A stretch of DNA of 64,000 nucleotides from Terriglobia bacterium (GTDB taxonomy: Bacteria > Acidobacteriota > Terriglobia > Bryobacterales > UBA6623), in the NCBI GenBank assembly GCA_009841225.1, contig VXMF01000037.1, forward strand, positions 1 to 64,000. Direction: 5' to 3'. Of the stretch, positions 34,253 to 42,557 are shown one piece after another (within the stretch, counting starts at the first letter, position 1; each line of letters opens with the position of its first letter). Position numbers and translations under genes: made by a program. The notes under the pieces were generated by a model. The model was not told where the DNA came from, did not search any database, and worked only from the letters and a program-made list of their open reading frames with translations.

Positions 34253-35968
34253 GTGAACGACGAACAATTTATCCAACGCCGAATGCTCATGGCAGCGGTC
34301 CTTTCGGCCGTGGTGATGGGCCTGTATATCTATCTGGCTCCGCGCCCCGAACCTCCTCCGCAACCCACACAGGACACGCGCGAGGAGACCATCGCGGAAC
34401 CCGCCGAGTCGGGCGGCCAAGCCGAGCCGGAGCAGCGGCGAGCGACTGCTTCCGAGGAGGCCGACGACGCTGATATCGAAGCTCAGGCCGAGCAAACGGT
34501 GGTGGTCGAGAACGAGAACTACCGCGTGGAGTTCACCAACCGCGGGGCCGTGGTGACGAGTTGGCAACTCAAGCAATACAACGACTCGCTCGGCAATCCG
34601 CTCGACCTGGTCCACGCTGACGGGGCCAAGCGCTACGGCATGCCGTTCCGTCTGGTGCGGCCGGGCGGCGACCCGATCGAGGGCGCCGACGAGGTGCTGT
34701 TCACGGTCAACCCCGGTAGAAACGTGCGCAACGCGCCGGAGACCCTGACCTTCGAATACGCAAAGTCCGGCCTACGAATTCTCAAGCGCTTCGCGTTCGA
34801 GGGCTCCGGCCACATCGTGCAGGTCGAGACCCAGGTCTTGGAAGCGGGCCGTCCGCAGCGCCACCTGCTGGCTTGGGGGGGCGGCTTCGGCGATACGGCC
34901 CAGGCGGGCAACTCCGTGCACAGCCAGACCTATTACTACACGGATGGCGATATCGAGTACGTACCCGCCGACGATGCCGAGGACGAGCGCATTACCCATT
35001 CCGGCCCCTTCCCTTTCGTGGGCATAGCGGACCTGTTCTTCACCGCAGCCGCCATCCCCGAGCCCGGACAAGACATCCGGATCGAGACCAGCGCCATCGA
35101 AATCGTGCCGGCGGGGGCCGAGCCCGACGAGCAGCAGACCTACGTGGCCGGCACCTTTGGCGGCGCCACCGACAATCGCTTCCGGCTTTACGTGGGCCCG
35201 AAGAGCCGCGCGGCCCTAGCGGAGGTCGGAGACGTCGGCAGCGCCTTCCGCGGCATCGTCGATTACGGCTTCTTCGCCTTCATCGCCGAGCCGCTCGTGT
35301 TCATGCTGCGCTGGGTGCACTCCAACATCGTCGCCAACTGGGGTTGGAGCATCGTCATCGTCACGATCATCATCAATACGATCCTGTTCCCGCTCAAGTT
35401 CAAGAGCACCAAGTCCATGCGCAGGATGCAGCAGCTGCAGCCGCTGGTCAAGGAGATCAACAACCGCTACAAGGGCGTGACGATGCGCGACCCGCGCAAG
35501 GCCAAGCAAAACGAGGAGCTGCAGGCCCTGTACAAGAAGCATAACGCCAATCCCATGGGCGGCTGCCTGCCGATCCTGCTGCAGATGCCGTTCTTCTTCG
35601 CCTTCTACAAACTGCTCACGGTGGCGATCGAGATGCGCCAAGCAGAGTGGCTGTGGGTGTCCGACCTGTCCAATCCCGAAACCCTGGCCATCCGCGTGCT
35701 GCCACTGGCCATGGTGGCCACCCAGTTCTGGTCTCAGTCGCTCACGCCCACTCCAACGGCGGACGCCATGCAGGCCCGCATGATGAAGTTCATGCCGCTA
35801 GTGTTCGGATTCATCTTCTACCAGTTCCAAGCCGGCCTAGTGCTATACTGGCTGACCAGCAATTGTGTGGGCATAGCGCAGCAACTCGTGCTGAACCGGC
35901 TACCGCAGGAACAATTGGAACTGGACCGCAAGCCGCAGCGGGGCAAACGGAAAAAGCGCGGCAAGTAG
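34253..35968 (+). CDS. yidC: Membrane protein insertase YidC
   Basis: 571 residues, the long Gram-negative form. An N-terminal signal-anchor (residues about 10-28) is followed by a low-complexity acidic linker and the large periplasmic beta-supersandwich domain (about 80-335). Five helices then carry the conserved insertase core, including NWGWSIVIVTIIINTILFPL, GGCLPILLQMPFFFAFYKLL and FMPLVFGFIFYQFQAGL. The tail is strongly basic. It inserts membrane proteins alone or with SecYEG. The start is GTG. It is co-transcribed with yidD and khpB. Confidence 0.97.
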   Translation: MNDEQFIQRRMLMAAVLSAVVMGLYIYLAPRPEPPPQPTQDTREETIAEPAESGGQAEPEQRRATASEEADDADIEAQAEQTVVVENENYRVEFTNRGAVVTSWQLKQYNDSLGNPLDLVHADGAKRYGMPFRLVRPGGDPIEGADEVLFTVNPGRNVRNAPETLTFEYAKSGLRILKRFAFEGSGHIVQVETQVLEAGRPQRHLLAWGGGFGDTAQAGNSVHSQTYYYTDGDIEYVPADDAEDERITHSGPFPFVGIADLFFTAAAIPEPGQDIRIETSAIEIVPAGAEPDEQQTYVAGTFGGATDNRFRLYVGPKSRAALAEVGDVGSAFRGIVDYGFFAFIAEPLVFMLRWVHSNIVANWGWSIVIVTIIINTILFPLKFKSTKSMRRMQQLQPLVKEINNRYKGVTMRDPRKAKQNEELQALYKKHNANPMGGCLPILLQMPFFFAFYKLLTVAIEMRQAEWLWVSDLSNPETLAIRVLPLAMVATQFWSQSLTPTPTADAMQARMMKFMPLVFGFIFYQFQAGLVLYWLTSNCVGIAQQLVLNRLPQEQLELDRKPQRGKRKKRGK

Positions 35969-35969
35969 T

Positions 35970-35992
35970 GCGCCGCAGTTCCCCAGCGGCGC
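35970..35992 (+). other. Stem-loop between yidC and khpB
   Basis: GCGCCGC and GCGGCGC pair over seven bases with a nine-base loop, directly after the yidC stop and twelve bases before khpB. There is no U-run. It might tune the downstream genes. Confidence 0.4.
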
Positions 35993-36003
35993 GGCAAACG
36001 ACC

Positions 36004-36510
36004 ATGGCAGACATCGAATGGACCGTTGAATCCCTCGGCCCGCTAATCGATGACTTTCTCAACCCCGTGCTGGATGCGGCCGACCTCGACATCGACTACG
36101 ACATATTCGAGGTGAAGGGCAAGCTCGCGGTGATCGGCCCTGAGCTGATGGTCGATTTCGAGGGAAACGACGCGCGCATGCTCCTGCACCGCCGGGCAGA
36201 GCTGCTTCTGGCCTTGGAGCAACTGACCCTCGAGGCCCTGCGCATCCCGCACCAAGACCGCTACCGGCTGATCTTCGATGTGAACGACTACCGCATGCAC
36301 CGCATCGAAGAGCTGTGTTTGAAGGCCAAGGCCGCTGCGGAGCAAGTCAAGCAGACCGGCAAGCCGTACAGGTTTCGCCCGATGACTTCCCGCGAGCGGC
36401 GCATCGTACATGTCACGCTCAGCGACGACGATGCGATCGAGACCCTCTCCGAGGGCACCCCGCCCAACCGCTACACGGTGGTCGAGCCACGCGCCAGCGA
36501 AGACAGCTAG
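36004..36510 (+). CDS. khpB: KhpB/Jag-like RNA-binding protein (KH and R3H)
   Basis: 168 residues. The first half is a KH-like domain (LDIDYDIFEVKGKLAVIGPELM and on). The C-terminal third is an R3H domain with PMTSRERRIVHVTLSDDD and the end RYTVVEPR. The N-terminal Jag_N domain is missing, so it is shorter than Firmicutes Jag. KhpB proteins bind RNA and affect cell division. The ATG was chosen over upstream frame extensions that run into yidC. Confidence 0.9.
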   Translation: MADIEWTVESLGPLIDDFLNPVLDAADLDIDYDIFEVKGKLAVIGPELMVDFEGNDARMLLHRRAELLLALEQLTLEALRIPHQDRYRLIFDVNDYRMHRIEELCLKAKAAAEQVKQTGKPYRFRPMTSRERRIVHVTLSDDDAIETLSEGTPPNRYTVVEPRASEDS

Positions 36511-36555
36511 CGGCGGCCAGCGATCGGCTGCCCCGGACAGCCCATTGAATCGGCC

Positions 36556-37926
36556 GTGCCCCCGCTTGACCCGCATCTGTCCGCGCTGGCGGCGGATACC
36601 ATCGTCGCGCCAGCCACGCCGGCCGGGCGCTCGGCCGTGGGACTGGTCAGGCTGTCGGGCAGCCAGGCGGTAGAGATCGCCAGCGGCCTATTGCGGCGAC
36701 GGCAGTGGCGCCCGCGCGAGGCAGTCCTAGACCACCTAGTCGATGCCGAAGGGGCACTCGTCGACCAAGTATTGGTAACGCTGTTCCAAGCGCCCGCCAG
36801 CTACACGGGCGAGGACGTGGTCGAAATCTGCTGTCACGGCTCCCCCCCGGTATTGCGGCACGCCGTCGAGCGAGCTGCGGAGCTGGGCGCCCGCCTGGCC
36901 GAGCCGGGAGAATTCACGCGGCGAGCCTGGCGCAACGGCCGCATGGATCTGGTCCAGGCCGAGGCGGTACGCGATCTGATCGATTCTGCCACGCTCTACC
37001 AAGCCCGCATCGCCGCGCGGCAGACGACCGGGGCGCTCTCCAAGCGGCTGCAGGCTGTCAAGCAGTCACTGCTAACGCTGATCGCACGGCTGGAGGCGGG
37101 GATCGACTTTGCCGAAGACGACATCGAGGTGGAAGACAGCGCGGCGATCACGGCGGCCTTGGCGCCGCTGCAACAGCAGATCGGCGCTTTGGCGGAAGGG
37201 TTCACTGTCGGCAAGGTAGTGCGCAGCGGCCTGCGACTCGCCATCGTGGGCCGCCCGAACGTCGGCAAGTCCAGTCTGTTCAACCGTCTCTTGGAGCGCG
37301 AGCGGGCGATCGTCAACGCCGCCGCGGGCACAACCCGGGATTCGATCAGCGAGACGGCGTCATTCAATGGGATACCGGTGGACCTAGTGGACACCGCGGG
37401 CATCCGGGCGACCGGAGATGCAATCGAATCAGAGGGTGTCCAGCGGTCGTGGCAGAGCTTGCACGACGCCGATTGCGCCTTGGTCGTGGTGGATCTCTCG
37501 CAGCCCGACACGGCCGAAGACGACGAGCTTTGGCGGCGCGCGAGCTCGGCTTGCCCGGCGCTGCTGGTGGGCAACAAGCTGGACCTGCCGCGCCGACGCG
37601 GCAAGTCCGAAGAGCTGATCGCCGTGTCGGCCAAGACCGGCGAGGGCATCGCGGACTTGCGCGGACGGATCCGCCAGCGCGCTCTGCCCGGATTGGACAC
37701 TCTGCACGAGGGCTCGCTGGTCACCAACATCCGCCAAGAGCAACTGCTGCGCGAGGCGCTGCAGGCGCTCGAAAGGGCATCGGCCGGCGTCCGGGCGAAG
37801 GTCCCCCATGAAATGCTGTTGCTCGATCTGTACGAGGCCTTGGGACCTCTGGATGCGATCACGGGAGCGACTTCGCTGGAGGATATCTTGGACCAGATCT
37901 TTTCCACGTTTTGCATCGGCAAATAG
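36556..37926 (+). CDS. mnmE: tRNA modification GTPase MnmE
   Basis: 456 residues. The N-terminal domain binds a folate (TIVAPATPAGRSAVGLVRLSG). It is followed by a helical domain and an inserted G domain with GRPNVGKSS (residues 232-240), the DTAG switch (LVDTAGIR) and NKLD. The protein ends in FCIGK, the invariant C-terminus whose cysteine contributes to catalysis. With MnmG it installs carboxymethylaminomethyl groups on U34 of tRNAs. mnmG is not the next gene. The start is GTG. Confidence 0.97.
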   Translation: MPPLDPHLSALAADTIVAPATPAGRSAVGLVRLSGSQAVEIASGLLRRRQWRPREAVLDHLVDAEGALVDQVLVTLFQAPASYTGEDVVEICCHGSPPVLRHAVERAAELGARLAEPGEFTRRAWRNGRMDLVQAEAVRDLIDSATLYQARIAARQTTGALSKRLQAVKQSLLTLIARLEAGIDFAEDDIEVEDSAAITAALAPLQQQIGALAEGFTVGKVVRSGLRLAIVGRPNVGKSSLFNRLLERERAIVNAAAGTTRDSISETASFNGIPVDLVDTAGIRATGDAIESEGVQRSWQSLHDADCALVVVDLSQPDTAEDDELWRRASSACPALLVGNKLDLPRRRGKSEELIAVSAKTGEGIADLRGRIRQRALPGLDTLHEGSLVTNIRQEQLLREALQALERASAGVRAKVPHEMLLLDLYEALGPLDAITGATSLEDILDQIFSTFCIGK

Positions 37927-38077
37927 ATCCCGCCGCGCGGCGCGCTGGTGGATCCCCGACTGCCAATGCCCGCCAGTAGAAGCGCGTGCGACATTCGCTT
38001 CGTGGCGGCGGATTCGAGCGCGGGAATCTCTTCGTTCTATCGGTCGGTGCGACCGCGCCGGGACTCGAGCAGCCAAA

Positions 38078-38083
38078 TATAAT
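38078..38083 (+). promoter_or_regulatory. Consensus -10 (TATAAT) five bases before purS
   Basis: A perfect TATAAT is followed by five bases and then the TTG start of purS. The start site should fall on or within two bases of the start codon, predicting a leaderless mRNA. No -35 was found. Confidence 0.5.
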
Positions 38084-38088
38084 GGGAC

Positions 38089-38340
38089 TTGAAGGCCATC
38101 ATCCAAGTCGCTCCCAAGAAGACCGTGCTGGACCCGCAGGGACGCGCCATCACCAAGGCGCTCCAAGGCCACGGACACGAGGACATTGTCGACGTCCGGC
38201 AGGGCAAGTTCTTCGAGATTGAACTTGCGCAAGGGGACAGTCCCGAAGGAGTCCGGGAGCGCCTTGAGCGCCTAGCAGCGGAAGTGCTAGCCAACCCCGT
38301 GATCGAAGACTACGAAGTGACCCTGCTGGACGCGCCCTAG
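38089..38340 (+). CDS. purS: Phosphoribosylformylglycinamidine synthase subunit PurS
   Basis: 83 residues with the PurS pattern: KAIIQVAPKKTVLDPQGRAI at the start, then VRQGKFFEIEL and the end NPVIEDYEVTLLD. PurS joins PurL and PurQ in the small-type FGAM synthase, guiding ammonia from PurQ to PurL. Neither partner gene is adjacent, which is unusual because purS normally precedes purQ. The start is TTG; no ATG is in frame nearby. The next gene, a GlmS homologue lacking its own glutaminase site, begins 14 bases downstream. Confidence 0.93.
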   Translation: MKAIIQVAPKKTVLDPQGRAITKALQGHGHEDIVDVRQGKFFEIELAQGDSPEGVRERLERLAAEVLANPVIEDYEVTLLDAP

Positions 38341-38354
38341 CCCGGACAAGCGCT

Positions 38355-40211
38355 ATGGCCGGAATCGTCGGATATACGGGGCGCAAGCAGGCGGCCTCGG
38401 TCATCCTCGACGGTCTCCGGAGGCTCGAATACGGTGGCTACGACTCGGCCGGGCTTGCCGTGGGATCCGCCAAGGGCGTGCAGTCCCGCCACACCACCGG
38501 CACGCTGCGCAACTTGGAGACCGCAGTCCGGCTCGAGCCGGTTCGCGGCACGTTCGGCGTGGGGCACACCAGTTGGATTGCGCGCCACCTCGCGCGACCA
38601 TTGCCGGCGACAGCCGCCAGGCTGTCCAAGCGGGGCATTCTGGTCGCGGTTTCCGGCGAGCCCGGCAACCTCGACGCTCTTTGGGAGCGGCTGCCGGATG
38701 GCAGCGCGCGGCGGGAATCCACCAGCACGCCCGAAGCTCTGGCGCTGCTGATTCGCAGCAACCGCAGGAAGGGCGACTCGCTCGAAGAGGCCGTCCGTCG
38801 CTCGATCGTCGACATCGAGGGCATCTGCGCCATCGCGGCGATTGCCAACGACGAGCCCGGCAAGGTCGTGGCGGCCCGCCTGGGCCAGCCGACACTGATC
38901 GGTCTGGGAAAGCACGAGAACTTCATCGCCTCCGACAAGCCCGCCATCCTGCACAGGACCCGCGACATGATTCAGCTCGAGGACGGCGATATCGCGGTCG
39001 TAACTTCCCGGGGCGTGCAGGTGATGGACTCCGATGGCCGTCGCCTGTCGCGCTCGGTGCATCACGTCCTGTGGGACCCGCTAATGGCCGAGAAGGGCGG
39101 CTACAAGCACTTCGTGCTGAAAGAGATCTTCGAGCAGCCGCGAGCCATCCGCGACACTGCCCTGGGCCGCTTGGACGAAGAGACCGGCAACGTGGTGCTC
39201 GACGAGCTGGGCGTGACCCTGCGCGAATTGCGGGCGGTGCGCCACTTGAACGTGATCGGCTCGGGCAGCTCGTGGCACGCAGGGTTGATCGCCCAGAACA
39301 TCGTCGAGCAACTGGCCCGCGTGCCCGTGAAGGTTGAGTTCGGCAGCGAATTCCGCTACAGCGACCCGGTCATCGACGACCGGGTGCTCTCGCTCGTCGT
39401 GAGCAAGTCGGGTGAGACCGCGGACACCTTGGCCGCCCAGCAGCTGGCGCACGAGCTGGGTTCAAAGACCATCGCGATCTGCAACTCCATCGATTCGACG
39501 ATGGCCCATAACGCCCGCGGCGCGATCCACACGCACGCCGGCCCTGAACTGGCGGCGGTATCGACCAAGGCCTTCAGTGCACAGCTGACAGCGCTATACC
39601 TGTTCGCGATGTACCTGGGCCAAGCCCGCGACACGCTCTCCGGCGAAGCGTCGCGACAGTGCGCGCGCGACCTGCTGGAACTGCCCAGTAAGGTCGAGTC
39701 CGCTCTCGAGCTTGCCCCGGATTGCGAGCGGGTGGCGCGTCAGCTCGCGCACACAAACAAGGTCCTGTACCTCGGGCGCGGCATCCACTACCCGATCGCG
39801 CTGGAAGCAGCGCGCATGCTCAAGGAACTGTCACGCATTCAAGCCGATGCCTGCGCGGCTGGGGAAATGCGCCACGGCCCCACGGCGCTCGTCGATTCCG
39901 ACATGGTCGTGGTGGTGCTCGCCACGGTGGACCAGAGCTCTCCCTCCAGCCGCCTGCGCTACGAAAAGACGCTTTCCCAGGTGCGGGAAGTGACGGCGCG
40001 GCACGGGCGGGCGATCTGCATCGCGAACGAGCATGACGCCCGCATCGCCCAATACGCCCACGAAGTCATCCGCGTCCCGGTCATGCGCGAGCCGCTGCAG
40101 TCGGCGGTCTCGCACATCCCCCTGCAGTTGCTGGCTTATTACACGGCCGTGCTGCGGGGTTGCGACGTCGACCAACCACGCGACCTAGGTCGCAGTATCA
40201 CCGCCGACTGA
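38355..40211 (+). CDS. GlmS homologue with inactivated glutaminase domain
   Basis: 618 residues, aligning end to end with glucosamine-6-phosphate synthase. The C-terminal half is a well-kept pair of SIS domains: NVIGSGSSWHAG near 299, SKSGETADT near 350, AAGEMRHGP with Glu504, and the end DVDQPRDLGRSIT. The N-terminal Ntn glutaminase has lost its catalytic machinery. The nucleophile Cys is Ala (MAGIVGY, codon GCC), RWATHG is SWIARH, the oxyanion HNG is VSG, and the TDTE binding motif is TSTP. It should not hydrolyse glutamine. Possible roles are an ammonia-dependent GlmS, one fed by another amidotransferase, or a sugar-phosphate isomerase. Confidence 0.85.
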   Translation: MAGIVGYTGRKQAASVILDGLRRLEYGGYDSAGLAVGSAKGVQSRHTTGTLRNLETAVRLEPVRGTFGVGHTSWIARHLARPLPATAARLSKRGILVAVSGEPGNLDALWERLPDGSARRESTSTPEALALLIRSNRRKGDSLEEAVRRSIVDIEGICAIAAIANDEPGKVVAARLGQPTLIGLGKHENFIASDKPAILHRTRDMIQLEDGDIAVVTSRGVQVMDSDGRRLSRSVHHVLWDPLMAEKGGYKHFVLKEIFEQPRAIRDTALGRLDEETGNVVLDELGVTLRELRAVRHLNVIGSGSSWHAGLIAQNIVEQLARVPVKVEFGSEFRYSDPVIDDRVLSLVVSKSGETADTLAAQQLAHELGSKTIAICNSIDSTMAHNARGAIHTHAGPELAAVSTKAFSAQLTALYLFAMYLGQARDTLSGEASRQCARDLLELPSKVESALELAPDCERVARQLAHTNKVLYLGRGIHYPIALEAARMLKELSRIQADACAAGEMRHGPTALVDSDMVVVVLATVDQSSPSSRLRYEKTLSQVREVTARHGRAICIANEHDARIAQYAHEVIRVPVMREPLQSAVSHIPLQLLAYYTAVLRGCDVDQPRDLGRSITAD

Positions 40212-40231
40212 GCGCAGGCTAGATCGCTCAG
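40208..40231. terminator. Possible bidirectional stem-loop between converging genes
   Basis: CTGAGCG and CGCTCAG pair over seven bases around a ten-base loop. It overlaps the stop codons of the GlmS homologue and the M48 protease. No T-runs flank it, so it is weak as an intrinsic terminator. Confidence 0.35.
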
Positions 40232-41250
40232 CGGCGTTTGAGCGTCGGGCGCTCGTCCTCTTCCTCTTCGGTCGACTCCACATCGATGTCGTCCGTCGGG
40301 ATCGTGCCGCCTGAACTGGTACGACGCAAGCGCGGCTTGTTGGGATCGTCCGAGGTCTCCTTGCGACGCAGCACGAGCTGCTCGAGGCGGGCCTTGACCT
40401 GCAGGAATTCCGACGTGTTGACGACGTACTCGGACTTGCTCGGCAACAGCTGGTCAATGTTCTTCTGGGTCTTGCGGATGCGCGATCCGTGCGGCGGGTG
40501 ACTGCGGAACAACTTCGACATCGTGCCGGGCCGACGCTTCTCGTCAGCCAGCATCTTCTCGAAGAAGTCGATGAACGAGGTTGGATCGTAACCCGACTTG
40601 TACAAGTACTGCACGCCCAGGAAGTCGGCCTCCGACTCCATCCCCCTCGAGAACTTCAGGAACGTCATCGGGATCAGGAAGCTGCTGGCTTGGTAGATGC
40701 CGTACCCCGTCCAGCCGCCGATGAACAGCAGAGGAATCGAGGCGATCTGGACCAGTTGGCCCTTGGTGGCCTGGCGCGTGCCGTGGCGCGCGGCCACGTG
40801 AGCGATCTCGTGCGCCATCACGCCAGCCAGCTCGGACTCGCTATCGGCCCGCAGCATCAGCCCGGAATTGACGAAGAAGAAGCCGCCCGGCAGGGCGAAG
40901 GCATTGACGTCGGCACTGTCAATGAGCTTGATCGTGAACGGCACCTTGGCGTCTGAGTTGCGAACCAGATTCTGGCCGACCCGGTTCACGTACTCGGCAA
41001 TCACGGGGTCGTCGACGATCTTGGAGTGCCGCTCGACATCCTGGGCCATGCGCTTGCCCATCGCGATTTCCTTCTCGATCGAATAGAAATTGACGCCCTT
41101 GCCGACATCGCGCTCGCCGATCGCCTCGACATCCTTCTTTGCAGACTTCGGCCTCTGCTGCTTGTTGTTGGAGTTCCCCTGTTGGGCAAGCGCCACGCTA
41201 CCAAAGAACAGCGCGAGCGTGAGCGTCAGGCATCGTTTCGTCCAAGTCAT
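40228..41250 (-). CDS. M48-family metalloprotease, exported
   Basis: 340 residues. A signal peptide (MTWTKRCLTLTLALFFGSVALAQ) is followed by a lysine-rich spacer, a helical region (EKEIAMGKRMAQDVERH) and the M48 catalytic motif HEIAH (His147, Glu148, His151), with the third ligand in GMESEADFLG. It resembles the BepA/LoiP group of periplasmic proteases in outer-membrane quality control, but lacks the TPR tail of BepA. Instead it ends in a charged, probably disordered region rich in Glu and Arg. GGAGGG about ten bases upstream supports this ATG rather than one three codons earlier. TATACT at plus-strand 41305-41310 is a candidate -10. Confidence 0.9.
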   Translation of the reverse strand: MTWTKRCLTLTLALFFGSVALAQQGNSNNKQQRPKSAKKDVEAIGERDVGKGVNFYSIEKEIAMGKRMAQDVERHSKIVDDPVIAEYVNRVGQNLVRNSDAKVPFTIKLIDSADVNAFALPGGFFFVNSGLMLRADSESELAGVMAHEIAHVAARHGTRQATKGQLVQIASIPLLFIGGWTGYGIYQASSFLIPMTFLKFSRGMESEADFLGVQYLYKSGYDPTSFIDFFEKMLADEKRRPGTMSKLFRSHPPHGSRIRKTQKNIDQLLPSKSEYVVNTSEFLQVKARLEQLVLRRKETSDDPNKPRLRRTSSGGTIPTDDIDVESTEEEEDERPTLKRR

Positions 41251-41304
41251 GGCTGACATCCCTCCATGAGGCCGGGCAGAACTTCGATCTGGCTGGGCAC
41301 GTTC

Positions 41305-41310
41305 AGTATA
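41305..41310 (-). promoter_or_regulatory. -10 TATACT for the M48 protease gene
   Basis: TATACT on the minus strand would give a leader of about 48 bases containing the GGAGGG site. The -35 region is not recognisable. Confidence 0.4.
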
Positions 41311-41393
41311 GCCCTGTTTGAAATTCTGTGCCCGGTTACGCCTTACACTAAGCGGAATTAAGCCGGGCAGTGGGTCTGGCTGCGCCCCCACCC

Positions 41394-42512
41394 ATGGACA
41401 CGGCGACCATTCGAGCGCATTTCCCCGTAACCGCGCGATACGCGTATTTCAACAACGCCGCCATCGGACCGCTGTCGAGGCCGGCCGCATTGGCAATGCA
41501 GGGACAGGTCGAATCTGCCCTAGCGCGCGGCGTCCACGGCTACGGCAGCTGGACCGAGGAATACGCCGGGGTGCGCGTTGAGACAGCTGCCATGCTCGGC
41601 TGCTCTCCGGACGAAGTGGCGATCACCAAGAACACCTCCGAGGGGCTTTGCGCGATCGCCAACGGGCTCGACTGGCGCACCGGCGACGTCGTGGTCGGGC
41701 TCGCCAGCGACTTCCCGGCCAACTACGTGCCTTGGCGGGAATTGCAGCAGAGGCGCGGGGTCCGCTTCCGCAGTTTGGAGCTGCGCTGCGGCCTCCTCGA
41801 GTTGGAAGACCTGGACCGAGCATGCAGCGGCGCTCGGCTGGCGGCTCTGAGCTACGTCCATTTCCTGACCGGCTTTCGGTGGGACCTGGCAGCGGTCGGC
41901 GAGATCTGCCGGCGCCGCGACTGCTTGCTCGCGCTGGACGCCGTGCAAGGCATGGGCGCGTTCCCGATCGATGTCAGGGCTTGCGGCGTTCATGCGCTAG
42001 CGGCATCCGCCCACAAATGGCTGGTCGGACCCGAGGGCTGCGGCGTGTTGTATGTCGACCGCGATCTCATGCCGCAGGTAGTCCCGGTCGAGTATGGCTG
42101 GGCAAGCTTGGAGGGTTTCGAGGAATACCGCCACGACGGCGGCCTGCATCCGGATGCTCGCAGGTACGAATGCGGCACGCTGAACTCGGCGGGCTGCGCC
42201 GGACTGCGCGCATCGATGGCGCTGCTGAATCGCATCGGCCCAGACTTCTCCTCGCGCCATATCCACGCGTTGGCCCAGCAGCTGCTCTCGGGCGCGCTGG
42301 GGAAGGGCTACGAGGCTGCTGCCGAACGCACCCACGACAACGGCTCGGGGATCGTGTCGTTGCGCAAGCGCGGCGTGGATCCGGCTGCGGCCGTTCAAAC
42401 CCTGCTGGAGGATCGGGTGTCAGTGGCGGAGCGCATGGGCTGGATCCGCGTGGCGCCGCACGTCTACAACAGCGCAGAAGAGATTGACCGGCTGGTGCAC
42501 CTGCTGCCGTAG
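41394..42512 (+). CDS. Class V aminotransferase / cysteine desulfurase-like PLP enzyme
   Basis: 372 residues. The start region has ARYAYFNNAAIGPLS, typical of SufS/CsdA-like and kynureninase-like members. ALDAVQGMGAFPID holds the PLP-pyridine aspartate, and SAHKWLVGPEG holds the Schiff-base lysine (Lys208). The segment RYECGTLNSAG matches the end of the active-site loop in isopenicillin-N-epimerase-like enzymes. No catalytic cysteine loop of SufS is evident, so true desulfurase activity is doubtful. A GTG eight codons upstream is an alternative start. Confidence 0.85.
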   Translation: MDTATIRAHFPVTARYAYFNNAAIGPLSRPAALAMQGQVESALARGVHGYGSWTEEYAGVRVETAAMLGCSPDEVAITKNTSEGLCAIANGLDWRTGDVVVGLASDFPANYVPWRELQQRRGVRFRSLELRCGLLELEDLDRACSGARLAALSYVHFLTGFRWDLAAVGEICRRRDCLLALDAVQGMGAFPIDVRACGVHALAASAHKWLVGPEGCGVLYVDRDLMPQVVPVEYGWASLEGFEEYRHDGGLHPDARRYECGTLNSAGCAGLRASMALLNRIGPDFSSRHIHALAQQLLSGALGKGYEAAAERTHDNGSGIVSLRKRGVDPAAAVQTLLEDRVSVAERMGWIRVAPHVYNSAEEIDRLVHLLP

Positions 42513-42557
42513 CGAGGCAATCGCGGCCCGCAGCCGCTCGCTATGATGCTTGTCGGA

